From Comamonas flocculans (GTDB lineage: Bacteria; Pseudomonadota; Gammaproteobacteria; Burkholderiales; Burkholderiaceae_C), in NCBI RefSeq assembly GCF_007954405.1, contig NZ_CP042344.1, positions 1,922,001 to 1,986,000 of the forward strand: a stretch of 64,000 bases of DNA, in the 5' to 3' direction. A program made the translations under genes and the position numbers. The notes under the pieces were generated by a model. That model did not search any database. It saw nothing but the letters and a program-made list of their open reading frames with translations, and was not told where the DNA came from. Shown in pieces: positions 37,350 to 44,692 of this stretch. Every line of letters begins with the position of its first letter. The first letter of the stretch is position 1.

Positions 37350-38537
37350 TCAGTACCACTCGTGCGCCAGCCGCACCAGCCCCGGCGTGCTGTCCGCGTA
37401 CACATGGCGAAACTGCGCGCAACGCATCCACTGGTCATACACCACCAGGCCGCTGGCGTCGAACAGATACACGCTCACCACGTACTCGCCCGTGTGCAGC
37501 GCCAGCGCCGGAAAGCGCACGCTCGCGCGCCAGCGCCCGCCGCCCAGCGGCTGCGGGCGCACGCCCGCCCTCTGCGTCGAAGTCGAGGTGATGCCCACGC
37601 CATGCGCCTGCTCCAGCATCATTGCGATGCTCGGGCACTCGCCCGCCGGGGCGCTCACCTCTATCGTCAGCTCCAGGTCTGGCCCTTGCAGCGTGGGTGG
37701 CGTGCCTTCGTCCAGGTTCGCCACCCGCACCGTCTCGATGCGCGCGTCGGCGCGCGCGGGTGCCGCATCCGGCACGCCAGGCAGCGGCGCGGCTTCCTGC
37801 GCCGCCTCCTGCGCGCGCACGTGCGCCTCGTAGCCGCCCAGCACTTCTTCCGTCGGGCCAAAGGCGCGCTGTGCGCCGCCGTCCAGCCACAGCGCCACGT
37901 CGCACAACTGGCGCACGTGGTACAGACTGTGCGAACAGAACACGATGGTGCAGCCGTTCTTGCGAAACTGCTCGATGCGCTCCACGCACTTCTTCTGGAA
38001 GTGCTGGTCGCCTACCGCCAGTGCCTCGTCCACGATGAGCAGGTCCGGCTCCACCGCCGTGACCAGCGCGAAGGCCAGGCGCACCACCATGCCCGACGAA
38101 TACGTCTTCACTGGCCGCGCCATCGCCTCGCCCAGCTCGGAAAACGCGATGATCCCAGGTTCCAGCGCGCGCAGTTGCGCCGTGTCGATGCCGATCAGCC
38201 CGGCGCCAAAGCGCAAATTCTCATACCCCGTGAAATCCGGGTGAAAGCCCGCCCCCAGCTCCAGGATGGCCGTCACGCGTCCATGGCGCGAAAGCGTCCC
38301 CGTCGAAGGCGCCAGCGTGCCCGCCAGCAGCTTGAGCAGCGTGCTCTTGCCCGCGCCGTTGTCCCCCACCACGCCCAGGCACTGGCCGCGGCGCAGGCTG
38401 AAGCTGGCGCCCTGCAGCGCCCAGTGGCTGCGCGCCGCGCCGCCGCCCGCCAGCAAGGCCCGCAGCCGCGCGCGCGCCGAAGGGTAGAGCCGGTACTGCT
38501 TGCCCAGGCCGCTGGCCTGCACGACGGAGGAGGACAT
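37350..38537 (-). CDS. wzt: Polysaccharide ABC exporter ATPase, Wzt type with C-terminal extension
   Basis: This 395-residue ABC ATPase has its Walker A in VVGDNGAGKSTLLKLLAG, the signature YSSGMVVRLAFAL, and Walker B DLLIVDEALAVGD followed by the H-loop FCSHSLYHVRQLC. These belong to the TagH/Wzt group that exports O-antigen or teichoic acid chains with a Wzm-type permease. A C-terminal domain of about 130 residues (DLELTIEVSAPAGECPSIA ... HTGEYVVSVYLFDASG) is the carbohydrate-recognition part seen in Wzt proteins that read the polymer's terminal cap. The start at 38537 (MSSSVVQASGLGKQYRLYP) gives the normal N-terminus. Its partner permease gene is not adjacent but at 43719 on the other strand. 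Confidence 0.9.
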   Translation of the reverse strand: MSSSVVQASGLGKQYRLYPSARARLRALLAGGGAARSHWALQGASFSLRRGQCLGVVGDNGAGKSTLLKLLAGTLAPSTGTLSRHGRVTAILELGAGFHPDFTGYENLRFGAGLIGIDTAQLRALEPGIIAFSELGEAMARPVKTYSSGMVVRLAFALVTAVEPDLLIVDEALAVGDQHFQKKCVERIEQFRKNGCTIVFCSHSLYHVRQLCDVALWLDGGAQRAFGPTEEVLGGYEAHVRAQEAAQEAAPLPGVPDAAPARADARIETVRVANLDEGTPPTLQGPDLELTIEVSAPAGECPSIAMMLEQAHGVGITSTSTQRAGVRPQPLGGGRWRASVRFPALALHTGEYVVSVYLFDASGLVVYDQWMRCAQFRHVYADSTPGLVRLAHEWY

Positions 38538-39002
38538 CACCCGGGGAAAGCCCTTGTATGGAAAAAGCAACGCGGCCCGGCGGACCGCACCGACCATTGT
38601 AAAGGCGCCCACGCAGCCACTGGCAGCGGTAAAGATATCAATATGCTAGCGTACAGCGCCCGCCATCAGGGCGCTAGCGGCTTGTTTGATGCAAAATTGC
38701 GCACTGCCGCCGTAGCCACCAAGATGGGCGGCGCAGGCCAGCCATGCCCTTCATGCCCCGCGCGCCCTTGGCCCGCGGCCACCCTATGGCCTACACTACC
38801 GCGTCTGGATCGCACGGCGCATGGGGCGCTGGCGCCAGCGGGTGACAAGCCCAAGAACTGCTGACAAGAACCGTGTTGTATTTCATCAACAAACGACTTG
38901 GGTGGCAGTGCGGCGCGGCCATCGCTCACGGGCGCTGTGCTACGATTTCGCAGCGTAATCGATCTTGGTAGTTGCGCTTATCAATTTTTAACTGGAGTGT
39001 TT
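38538..39002. other. Intergenic region between wzt and the surface-protein gene
   Basis: This 465-base region should hold the promoters of the reverse wzt operon and the forward exported-protein gene. I see no clear -35/-10 pair. At 38645-38678 lies an imperfect hairpin (GCTAGC ... GCGCCC / GGGCGCTAGC) next to an AT-rich tail. No open frame in either direction has codon usage like real genes. The last 60 bases before 39003 are AT-rich and end in the ribosome-binding site CTGGAG. Confidence 0.5.
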
Positions 39003-40541
39003 ATGAAAAAGAACGTTCTCGCCCTGAGCATCGCTGCCATGATCGGTAGCCTGGGCTTTGCGGGCGTGGCATCGGCGGGTACGGTCATTACGAATCCGGC
39101 ACCTGGCGCGGCCTTGGAGGTGACGCCAACCGGTATCGGTCACATCCTGCTGGTGCCCTATTTCAGCACGCAAAACGGCAACGTTTCGCTGCTGAACATC
39201 ACCAATACCGATCAGACGAACGGCAAGGCAGTGAAGCTGCGCTATCGTGGTGCTGCCAACTCTGACGATATCTACGACATCACGATCTACCTGTCGCCTG
39301 GCGATATGTGGTCGGCGAACGTGAGTCAGGTAGATGGTGTCTCTACTTTGGTGACGAACGACAACAGCTGCACGCTGCCTGCGGATGTCAATGTCCGTTT
39401 TGGTACGGCACGCCTGACTGCGGAAGACAGTCTTGCGGACAACAAGGCTGGCACCTTGGAAGGTTACATCGAAATCCTGAACATGGCCGATGTTCCTCCC
39501 GGCTCCGCCCTGTACACGTCGATCAAGCACGTCAAGCAGGCTGACGGTAGCTATGTGGCTCCCTGCGCCACCATGCCGTCTCAGAAGACCGATTTGGCAG
39601 ACTATCCGGCTGCCCAAGCACGCGGCTACGATTACCCCACGGGCGGTTTGATGGCCAACTGGTCCATTATCAACCTCGACAAGGCGGGTTCCTTTACGGG
39701 TGATGCGACCGCAATCATCCCCGATGGTGGTGCCAACATCGTCTTCTCGCCTCAGGAAGAAGAAGCAACGGTAACGGCTGCAGCCGCGGCTCTTCTGACT
39801 GCTGACCCGTTGTTGGCCGCTCCCACGGCTACATTGACGGCGAAGAACTACGACTTCCCCGATCTGTCCACGCCTTACATTGGTGTGATTGCCCCGATTG
39901 ATCAGGCCCACATGCTGTCCCATGCCTTGGCAACGGCTTCGATCACGAACGAGTACATGACGAGCCCGGACGTTGGCTTTGCCACCGACTGGACTTTCTC
40001 CATGCCTTCGCGTCGCTACAATGTGGCGTTGAACTACAAGACCAGCCCCGCTAGCGTAGTGTATGCGACCGGCGGAGCGTATTTCACGGCTGCGAATGTC
40101 ACCCGCGTTGGTGATCAAATCTGCGTCAATTCCAAGTTTGAAGACCTCGAGTATTTCAACACGGAAGAAGGCAAGAAGACCACCAAGCCCGGCGGCTATG
40201 TGGTTTCGCCCCAGCGTCCCGGTGTCAAGCCCGGTCTGAATTTCTGCGGTGAGACCAGTGTCTTGACTTTCAACAACCCGCTGGCAGAGGACCAGGCCAC
40301 TCCGGTTCTGGGCGCCCTGATTGCACGCCAGAATCTGCAGATGGAAAGCACCGCGGGTTCCACCGACGTGTATACCGATGGCTGGATGAGCATCAAGACG
40401 GCGGGGAACCCGGGGGTGGGCGGCGACCTTGGCCTGCCGGTGATTGGCCACTCCTTTGCCAAGGCCTTGGCGTTCAGTGCCAGCCTGGGCGGCATCTGGA
40501 AGCACCGCACCAGCACTACCAACATCGTTGCTGTTCCTTAA
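39003..40541 (+). CDS. Exported surface-type protein A of a paralogous pair
   Basis: This 512-residue protein has a clear signal peptide (MKKNVLALSIAAMIGS ... GVASAG). Conserved blocks shared with the 41691-43364 product are HILLVPYFSTQNGNVSLLNI (about 46-65), PTGGLMANWSIINLDKAGSF, NEYMTSPDVGFATDWTFSMP and the C-terminal GLPVIGHSFAKAL followed by LGGIW (about 478-499). Four cysteines (in SCTLPADV, APCATMP, QICVNSK, NFCGETS) match four in the paralogue, so two disulfides are likely. Codon choice is less GC-biased than its neighbours (many GGT, GCT, ATT), as in highly expressed genes. The family name is unknown to me; some databases label relatives as cell surface proteins. It is followed by a strong terminator. 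An abundant surface or secreted protein is inferred. Confidence 0.8.
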   Translation: MKKNVLALSIAAMIGSLGFAGVASAGTVITNPAPGAALEVTPTGIGHILLVPYFSTQNGNVSLLNITNTDQTNGKAVKLRYRGAANSDDIYDITIYLSPGDMWSANVSQVDGVSTLVTNDNSCTLPADVNVRFGTARLTAEDSLADNKAGTLEGYIEILNMADVPPGSALYTSIKHVKQADGSYVAPCATMPSQKTDLADYPAAQARGYDYPTGGLMANWSIINLDKAGSFTGDATAIIPDGGANIVFSPQEEEATVTAAAAALLTADPLLAAPTATLTAKNYDFPDLSTPYIGVIAPIDQAHMLSHALATASITNEYMTSPDVGFATDWTFSMPSRRYNVALNYKTSPASVVYATGGAYFTAANVTRVGDQICVNSKFEDLEYFNTEEGKKTTKPGGYVVSPQRPGVKPGLNFCGETSVLTFNNPLAEDQATPVLGALIARQNLQMESTAGSTDVYTDGWMSIKTAGNPGVGGDLGLPVIGHSFAKALAFSASLGGIWKHRTSTTNIVAVP

Positions 40542-40560
40542 GCGACGGTCTCGGTTCGAT

Positions 40561-40590
40561 AAAAAAGGGCGGAACTTCCGCCCTTTTTTT
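40561..40590 (+). terminator. Strong rho-independent terminator after surface protein A
   Basis: GGGCGGA (40567-40573) and TCCGCCC (40577-40583) pair around a 3-base loop, preceded by six A and followed by seven T. It would work in both directions. The perfect stem and T tract suggest a gene whose transcript level matters. Confidence 0.92.
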
Positions 40591-40632
40591 ATCCCGAAAA
40601 ATTTCGTCATTTCAACTCATTGCCTGACTTCC

Positions 40633-41538
40633 ATGGATACCCGGTCTTCCAAGCCAACACATGTGGTTCGCTATCTTGTCTTGGCTGTTGCTTTGTCTCT
40701 TTTTCCTTGTCTGTCCGCTTGGGCGCAGGCACCGGCATCGGTGTTGCTCGGCGAAGGTCCTCTTGCCGTAACCACTGACGATATTCTGGCCGAGAGTGCG
40801 CCGCTCCAGGCTGAGGCACGCAAGAATCTGCTCACTTCTGCCAGCTCCATTGAGCGCATGGCGGCTGACATTTATCTGCGCCGCCAATTGAGTGCGCGGG
40901 CTTTGGAGCAGAAAATCGACCAACAGCCTGAAGTTCAGCGCGTGCTGCAACTGGTGCGCGAACGGGTTCTTGCCGATGCATTGGTCAAACAGACCGATGC
41001 GCAGCACCGGCCCGCACAAGACGTGGTCGCCAAATTGGCGCTTGAAAAATACAATGCGACGCCACAACGTTTCGAGCAGCCAGAGCGCCTCCATCTTCGC
41101 CATATTTTGATTCCGGCGGCGCAAGAGAACGCTCGCCTTGAGGCGGAAAATTTGCGGGAGCAGATCATCAATGGCGCAGACTTCGAGACCTTGGCCCGAG
41201 AAAAATCCAAAGACCCTGGCTCTGCGAGCAAGGGAGGAGACCTCGGTTTTGTTGGGCGCGGGAAAATGGTCGCTCCGTTCGAAGAGGCGGCATTCGCGCT
41301 GAGCGAGCCCAAGCAGTTGAGTCCCGTGGTGGAGACGCAATTTGGTTTCCATGTGATTCAGCTCGTCGAAAAAAAACCCGCAGGTTTACAACCGTTCGAG
41401 GAAGTTAAATCCGCGTTGGAGCAAGAAGCATCGGCCGAGGCTGGTCGAATGGCACGGCAGGCGCTGGCACGCCCCATTTTGGCGGAGATGCAAATTCACA
41501 CCAAAGCAATCGAGGCATTTGCGGACAGCCAGAAGTAA
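40633..41538 (+). CDS. Periplasmic parvulin-type peptidyl-prolyl isomerase
   Basis: The protein has 301 residues with a signal peptide ending SAWA-QAP. A SurA/PrsA-like N-terminal helical region (ARKNLLTSASSIERMAADIY) leads into one PpiC parvulin domain: LHLRHILIPAAQENARLEAE, LAREKSKDPGSASKGGDLGF, VAPFEEAAFALSEPKQLSPV and TQFGFHVIQLVEKK, about residues 155-257. It should catalyse proline isomerisation or chaperone exported proteins in the periplasm. It lies between the two paralogous exported-protein genes, which makes those proteins its likely clients, though that is not shown. The terminator at 40561 means that it has its own promoter, which I could not find. Confidence 0.9.
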   Translation: MDTRSSKPTHVVRYLVLAVALSLFPCLSAWAQAPASVLLGEGPLAVTTDDILAESAPLQAEARKNLLTSASSIERMAADIYLRRQLSARALEQKIDQQPEVQRVLQLVRERVLADALVKQTDAQHRPAQDVVAKLALEKYNATPQRFEQPERLHLRHILIPAAQENARLEAENLREQIINGADFETLAREKSKDPGSASKGGDLGFVGRGKMVAPFEEAAFALSEPKQLSPVVETQFGFHVIQLVEKKPAGLQPFEEVKSALEQEASAEAGRMARQALARPILAEMQIHTKAIEAFADSQK

Positions 41539-41616
41539 TATGCTGCGCCGGTCATGGAGGGGTGATTGGCGTTAATTAAACTGACCCCAGTTCATGCATG
41601 CGAGCACACGGTCAAG

Positions 41617-41668
41617 TTCGCGGCTGACGCCGCTCCGACGGGACTGGGGGAGCGGTGTCAGCCGCGAA
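41617..41668. repeat. Long inverted repeat between convergent genes
   Basis: Two 20-bp arms (41617-41636 and 41649-41668, reading TTCGCGGCTGAC on the left) pair with one G-T-type mismatch around a 12-base loop. There is no T run on either side, so it may be a transcription barrier of another type or a mobile-element remnant. It sits in the 152-bp gap between the isomerase gene and surface protein B. Confidence 0.7.
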
Positions 41669-41690
41669 GGCGTTGGATAACAGCGGCGGC

Positions 41691-43364
41691 TTACAACCCG
41701 CTCTTGTCGGTGCTGTGCACCCAGATTCCGCCCAAGTTGACCGACGTGCCCAGGGCTTTGGCAAAGGCATGACCAGTGATGGGCAAACCCTTGCCGTTGA
41801 GGCCCAGCCGCACCCAGCCGTCGGTGAAGACTTCAGAGCTGGTGCTCTTGGGCACGAAGTTCTGCAGCGTGAGCTGCGCCCCCAGGGCCTGGCTGTTGTT
41901 GAAGGTGACCACGGCCACTTCGCCGCACAGGTCCATGCGCTGGTTGGGCGGCACCGGCGAAAACAGCGGGCCGTTGTTGCGTTGGGCCGTATCCCAGGCG
42001 TAGGCGCCTGAAGAGTCGACACACAGCAGGCCGTTGGCGCCGGTGCGCACGTTGGCCGGCGTGTAGTAGCTGCCCGCGGGCGAGACGTAAGCCGCGGGGA
42101 TGCGCGGCGGCAGGCCCTGCGTATAGTCCAGCGCCTTGGCGAACACCGCCTTGTTGGCCTTGTAATCCAGCGCGACGTTGTAGCGACGCGTAGGCTGCGA
42201 CAGCGTCCAGTCGGTAGCAAAGCTCACCGCGGGACTGGTCATGTATTCATTGGTCACGGCCTTGGTGGCGAGCAGGTCGGAGATGAGTTCCGCCTGCCGT
42301 ATGGCGTTGCCCAGGTTGGAGGCGGGCGTGACGTAGGGCGTGGACAGGTCGGGGAAGTCCAGGTTCAGCGCCATGATGGCGGGCGAGGCCGCCGAGCCGT
42401 CCGCCAGGGTGCCGCCGGCCAGCAGGGGGTCGGCGGTGAGCTGGCTGGGGTGGCGCCCGGCGGCCAGGGCTGCGGCGTCGTCGCCATCGTATTGGGGCGC
42501 GTCGGTGGGTGCAGAATAGACCAGGTTGGCCACTGCGCGGTCGCTCGTGCTGCCACTCTTGCGTGCGGCGATGGCGGTGGCGGCTCCGGTGAAGGAGCCC
42601 GCCTTGGACAGGTTGACGATGCTCCAGTGCGCCATCAGCCCTCCGGTTGGAAAGTTGTAGCCGCGATCTTCCCAGGAGTTGGGGAAGGGGACGTTCGGGT
42701 TGGTCGGATTCATCGACTCGATGCTCGAGATATTGGCGCAATCCGGCGTGCCCGCGGTGTGGGAGATGGCGTTGAACAGGGCGTTGGCGTTGCCAGGCAG
42801 CAGGCTGCCGGTGCCGCCGGCGCTGGCCTCGTGCGGCGGGATGTCGGTCATGTTGATGATTTCGACATAGCCTTCCAGGGTCTGTGCGCCCTGACCCTGT
42901 ACGCGGTCGGTGTTGAAGGGCAGGTTGACGCTGGCCGGCAGGGTGCAGCTCAGGTCATTGGTCTGCAGGCGCGACTGCCCGCCCGACTGGCTGACTTCAC
43001 CGGCCCAGACGTCGCCGGGCGCGAGATAGAGGGAGAAGCTGAACAGTGCGTCCGAATTGGCCGCGCCGCGGTAGCGCACGCGCAGCACCTTGCCGTTAAC
43101 GGTGTCGGTGTTGATGATGTTGAGCAGCGAGACATTGCCGTCCTGGGTGCTGAAGTAGGGCGCCACCAGCAGATGGCCGATATGGTGCGGCGACACCACC
43201 AGAGTGTCGGCTATGGGCAGGTAGGCTCCGGCAAGGCCGCTGCCGGTACTGGGCACCTGTGTCGCCTGCTTGTTGGAAAACGACACGCCCGCGCAGGCAG
43301 TGCCTATGCAGGCCAGCGTGCCGGCGAGCGCGGCGATGCCGCGGGTGACTCTCTTCAATCTCAT
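41691..43364 (-). CDS. Exported surface-type protein B of a paralogous pair
   Basis: This 557-residue protein has a signal peptide (MRLKRVTRGIAALAGTLACI ... ACAG). It mirrors surface protein A: HLLVAPYFSTQDGNVSLLNI (about 62-81), VRYRGAANSDALFSFSLYLA, PTGGLMAHWSIVNLSKAGSF, NEYMTSPAVSFATDWTLSQP, and the C-terminal GLPITGHAFAKAL followed by NLGGIW. Four mature cysteines (SCTLPAS, PDCANIS, LLCVDSS, LCGEVAV) align with those of A. It has extra loops, for instance around the Gly-rich EASAGGTGSLLPG. Codon usage is GC-rich, unlike A, so the copies have not diverged as a simple recent tandem duplication. The start at 43364 gives the signal peptide; the frame stays open far upstream without homology. 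Function unknown. Confidence 0.8.
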   Translation of the reverse strand: MRLKRVTRGIAALAGTLACIGTACAGVSFSNKQATQVPSTGSGLAGAYLPIADTLVVSPHHIGHLLVAPYFSTQDGNVSLLNIINTDTVNGKVLRVRYRGAANSDALFSFSLYLAPGDVWAGEVSQSGGQSRLQTNDLSCTLPASVNLPFNTDRVQGQGAQTLEGYVEIINMTDIPPHEASAGGTGSLLPGNANALFNAISHTAGTPDCANISSIESMNPTNPNVPFPNSWEDRGYNFPTGGLMAHWSIVNLSKAGSFTGAATAIAARKSGSTSDRAVANLVYSAPTDAPQYDGDDAAALAAGRHPSQLTADPLLAGGTLADGSAASPAIMALNLDFPDLSTPYVTPASNLGNAIRQAELISDLLATKAVTNEYMTSPAVSFATDWTLSQPTRRYNVALDYKANKAVFAKALDYTQGLPPRIPAAYVSPAGSYYTPANVRTGANGLLCVDSSGAYAWDTAQRNNGPLFSPVPPNQRMDLCGEVAVVTFNNSQALGAQLTLQNFVPKSTSSEVFTDGWVRLGLNGKGLPITGHAFAKALGTSVNLGGIWVHSTDKSGL

Positions 43365-43718
43365 GGCGAGACTCCTCATTCGAATGGTTGGTCTTGTGCT
43401 GTCGTGCCCGGACCCGCAGGCCACTCCCCCTTGGACCCGGGCACGAAACCAGTCTAGACCCGTGGGCAGGGTCGCCATTAAGGGATAACCCGCAGTTTTC
43501 CTGCGAGCGGGTGCGAAGCGCGGGGCTTGCGGGGCGATGCATGACATCTCTTGCATGTCCGCGAAGGGTTTTTCAATTTGTATCGTTTGCGGGTGCGGTC
43601 GGGGCGCCGCAGCGACAGTCGCCTGCGGCGCGAGATCGCACTGCCACGCCCGCGCTTCGCGGCCCGCGATAATCAACGCTTTTTGCGCCGGGTCGGCCCC
43701 GACCAGCGTCTTCTTTCG
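43365..43718. other. Divergent intergenic region between surface protein B and wzm
   Basis: This 354-base region should hold the promoters for both genes. I do not see a confident promoter pair. AT-richer stretches lie at about 43560-43590. A short inverted pair (GATG/CATC around 43536-43548) was noticed but is too small to mean much. No gene is visible. Confidence 0.4.
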
Positions 43719-44519
43719 ATGTCCATCCTTGCGCAAGAGCTGCATTCGCTGGTTTCGTCGCGCCATCTCTTGTGGATGCTGACGCGTCGTGAGGTGGCGG
43801 CTCGCTATGCCGGTACCGCTGCCGGGGTGGCCTGGGCGTATGCGCAGCCGCTGCTGATGGCGGCGGCGTACTATCTGGTGTTCGACATCGTGTTCGCCAT
43901 GCGCCTGGGTGAGCATGCGCCCACCAAGGCCGTGGGCACCTACCTGATTGTTGGCATGTTGCCGTGGATGGCGTTCGCCGAGGCCCTCTCGCGCGGCATG
44001 TCCAGCCTGCTGGAGGCGGGCAGCATTCTGCAGAAAAATGCCTTGCCGCCGATTTTGTTCGTGGCGCGTTCGGTGCTGGCGACCATGGTGGTCTATGGCC
44101 CGCTGTTGCTGGTGCTGGCACTGGTGTATGCGCCGCTGCACCGTTTTGCCCCGGCGGTGCTGGCGATGCTGCCGCTGGTGACACTGCAACTGGCCTTGTG
44201 CCTGGCGTGGGGCTACGCGCTGGCGGTGATGGCGGCGGCACTGCGCGACACGGTGCAGCTCGTGGGGTTCGGTCTGTCAGTGGGCATTTTTCTTTCGCCG
44301 GTGCTGTTTCCGTTGACGATGTTTCCGCAGCTCTGGCGCTGGGCCTTGTGGCTGAACCCGATGACCCCTTGGGTGGTGGCCTATCAGGGGGTGCTGCTGC
44401 AAGGTGTCTGGCCTGCATGGACCACTTGGCTGGCGATGCTGGCGTGGTTGCTGGCGGGACTGGCGCTGCTGGCGCTGCTGCTGCGGCGCAGCCGGGATCA
44501 GTTGGTGGATTGGTTGTAA
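43719..44519 (+). CDS. wzm: Polysaccharide ABC exporter permease
   Basis: This 266-residue membrane permease of the ABC-2 type has about six spans. The start MSILAQELHSLVSSRHLLWM and the block LTRREVAARYAGTAAGVAWA are the amphipathic gate helix of Wzm/TagG proteins; LYLVFDIVFAMRLGE-like (YYLVFDIVFAMRLGE), SLLEAGSILQKNALPP and NPMTPWVVAYQGVLLQG are further landmarks. It would move undecaprenol-linked polysaccharide across the inner membrane with Wzt. The only Wzt here is at 37350-38537 on the opposite strand, the two genes flanking the exported-protein and isomerase genes. The 173-base gap after it has no gene that I trust. Confidence 0.9.
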   Translation: MSILAQELHSLVSSRHLLWMLTRREVAARYAGTAAGVAWAYAQPLLMAAAYYLVFDIVFAMRLGEHAPTKAVGTYLIVGMLPWMAFAEALSRGMSSLLEAGSILQKNALPPILFVARSVLATMVVYGPLLLVLALVYAPLHRFAPAVLAMLPLVTLQLALCLAWGYALAVMAAALRDTVQLVGFGLSVGIFLSPVLFPLTMFPQLWRWALWLNPMTPWVVAYQGVLLQGVWPAWTTWLAMLAWLLAGLALLALLLRRSRDQLVDWL

Positions 44520-44692
44520 TTAAGCGCTGGTTTGTTTTATTGATGGCGACTTGAAAACACTGGCCGTCGAAGAGAGAAACACGCAGGCCGGTGCCGTGAA
44601 GGCCGTGCGAGATCTCCCTGCCGTGGCGCCAAGCTCGAAATCGTTGAGCGGTTTGAGCCCGTCATGGCAGCCTCAGCCACGACGGCTTTGCC

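Noticed and set aside
43536..43556. Small inverted repeat and TTGCAT upstream of wzm as an operator-promoter
   Set aside because: The arms are only four bases and no -10 lies at the proper distance.
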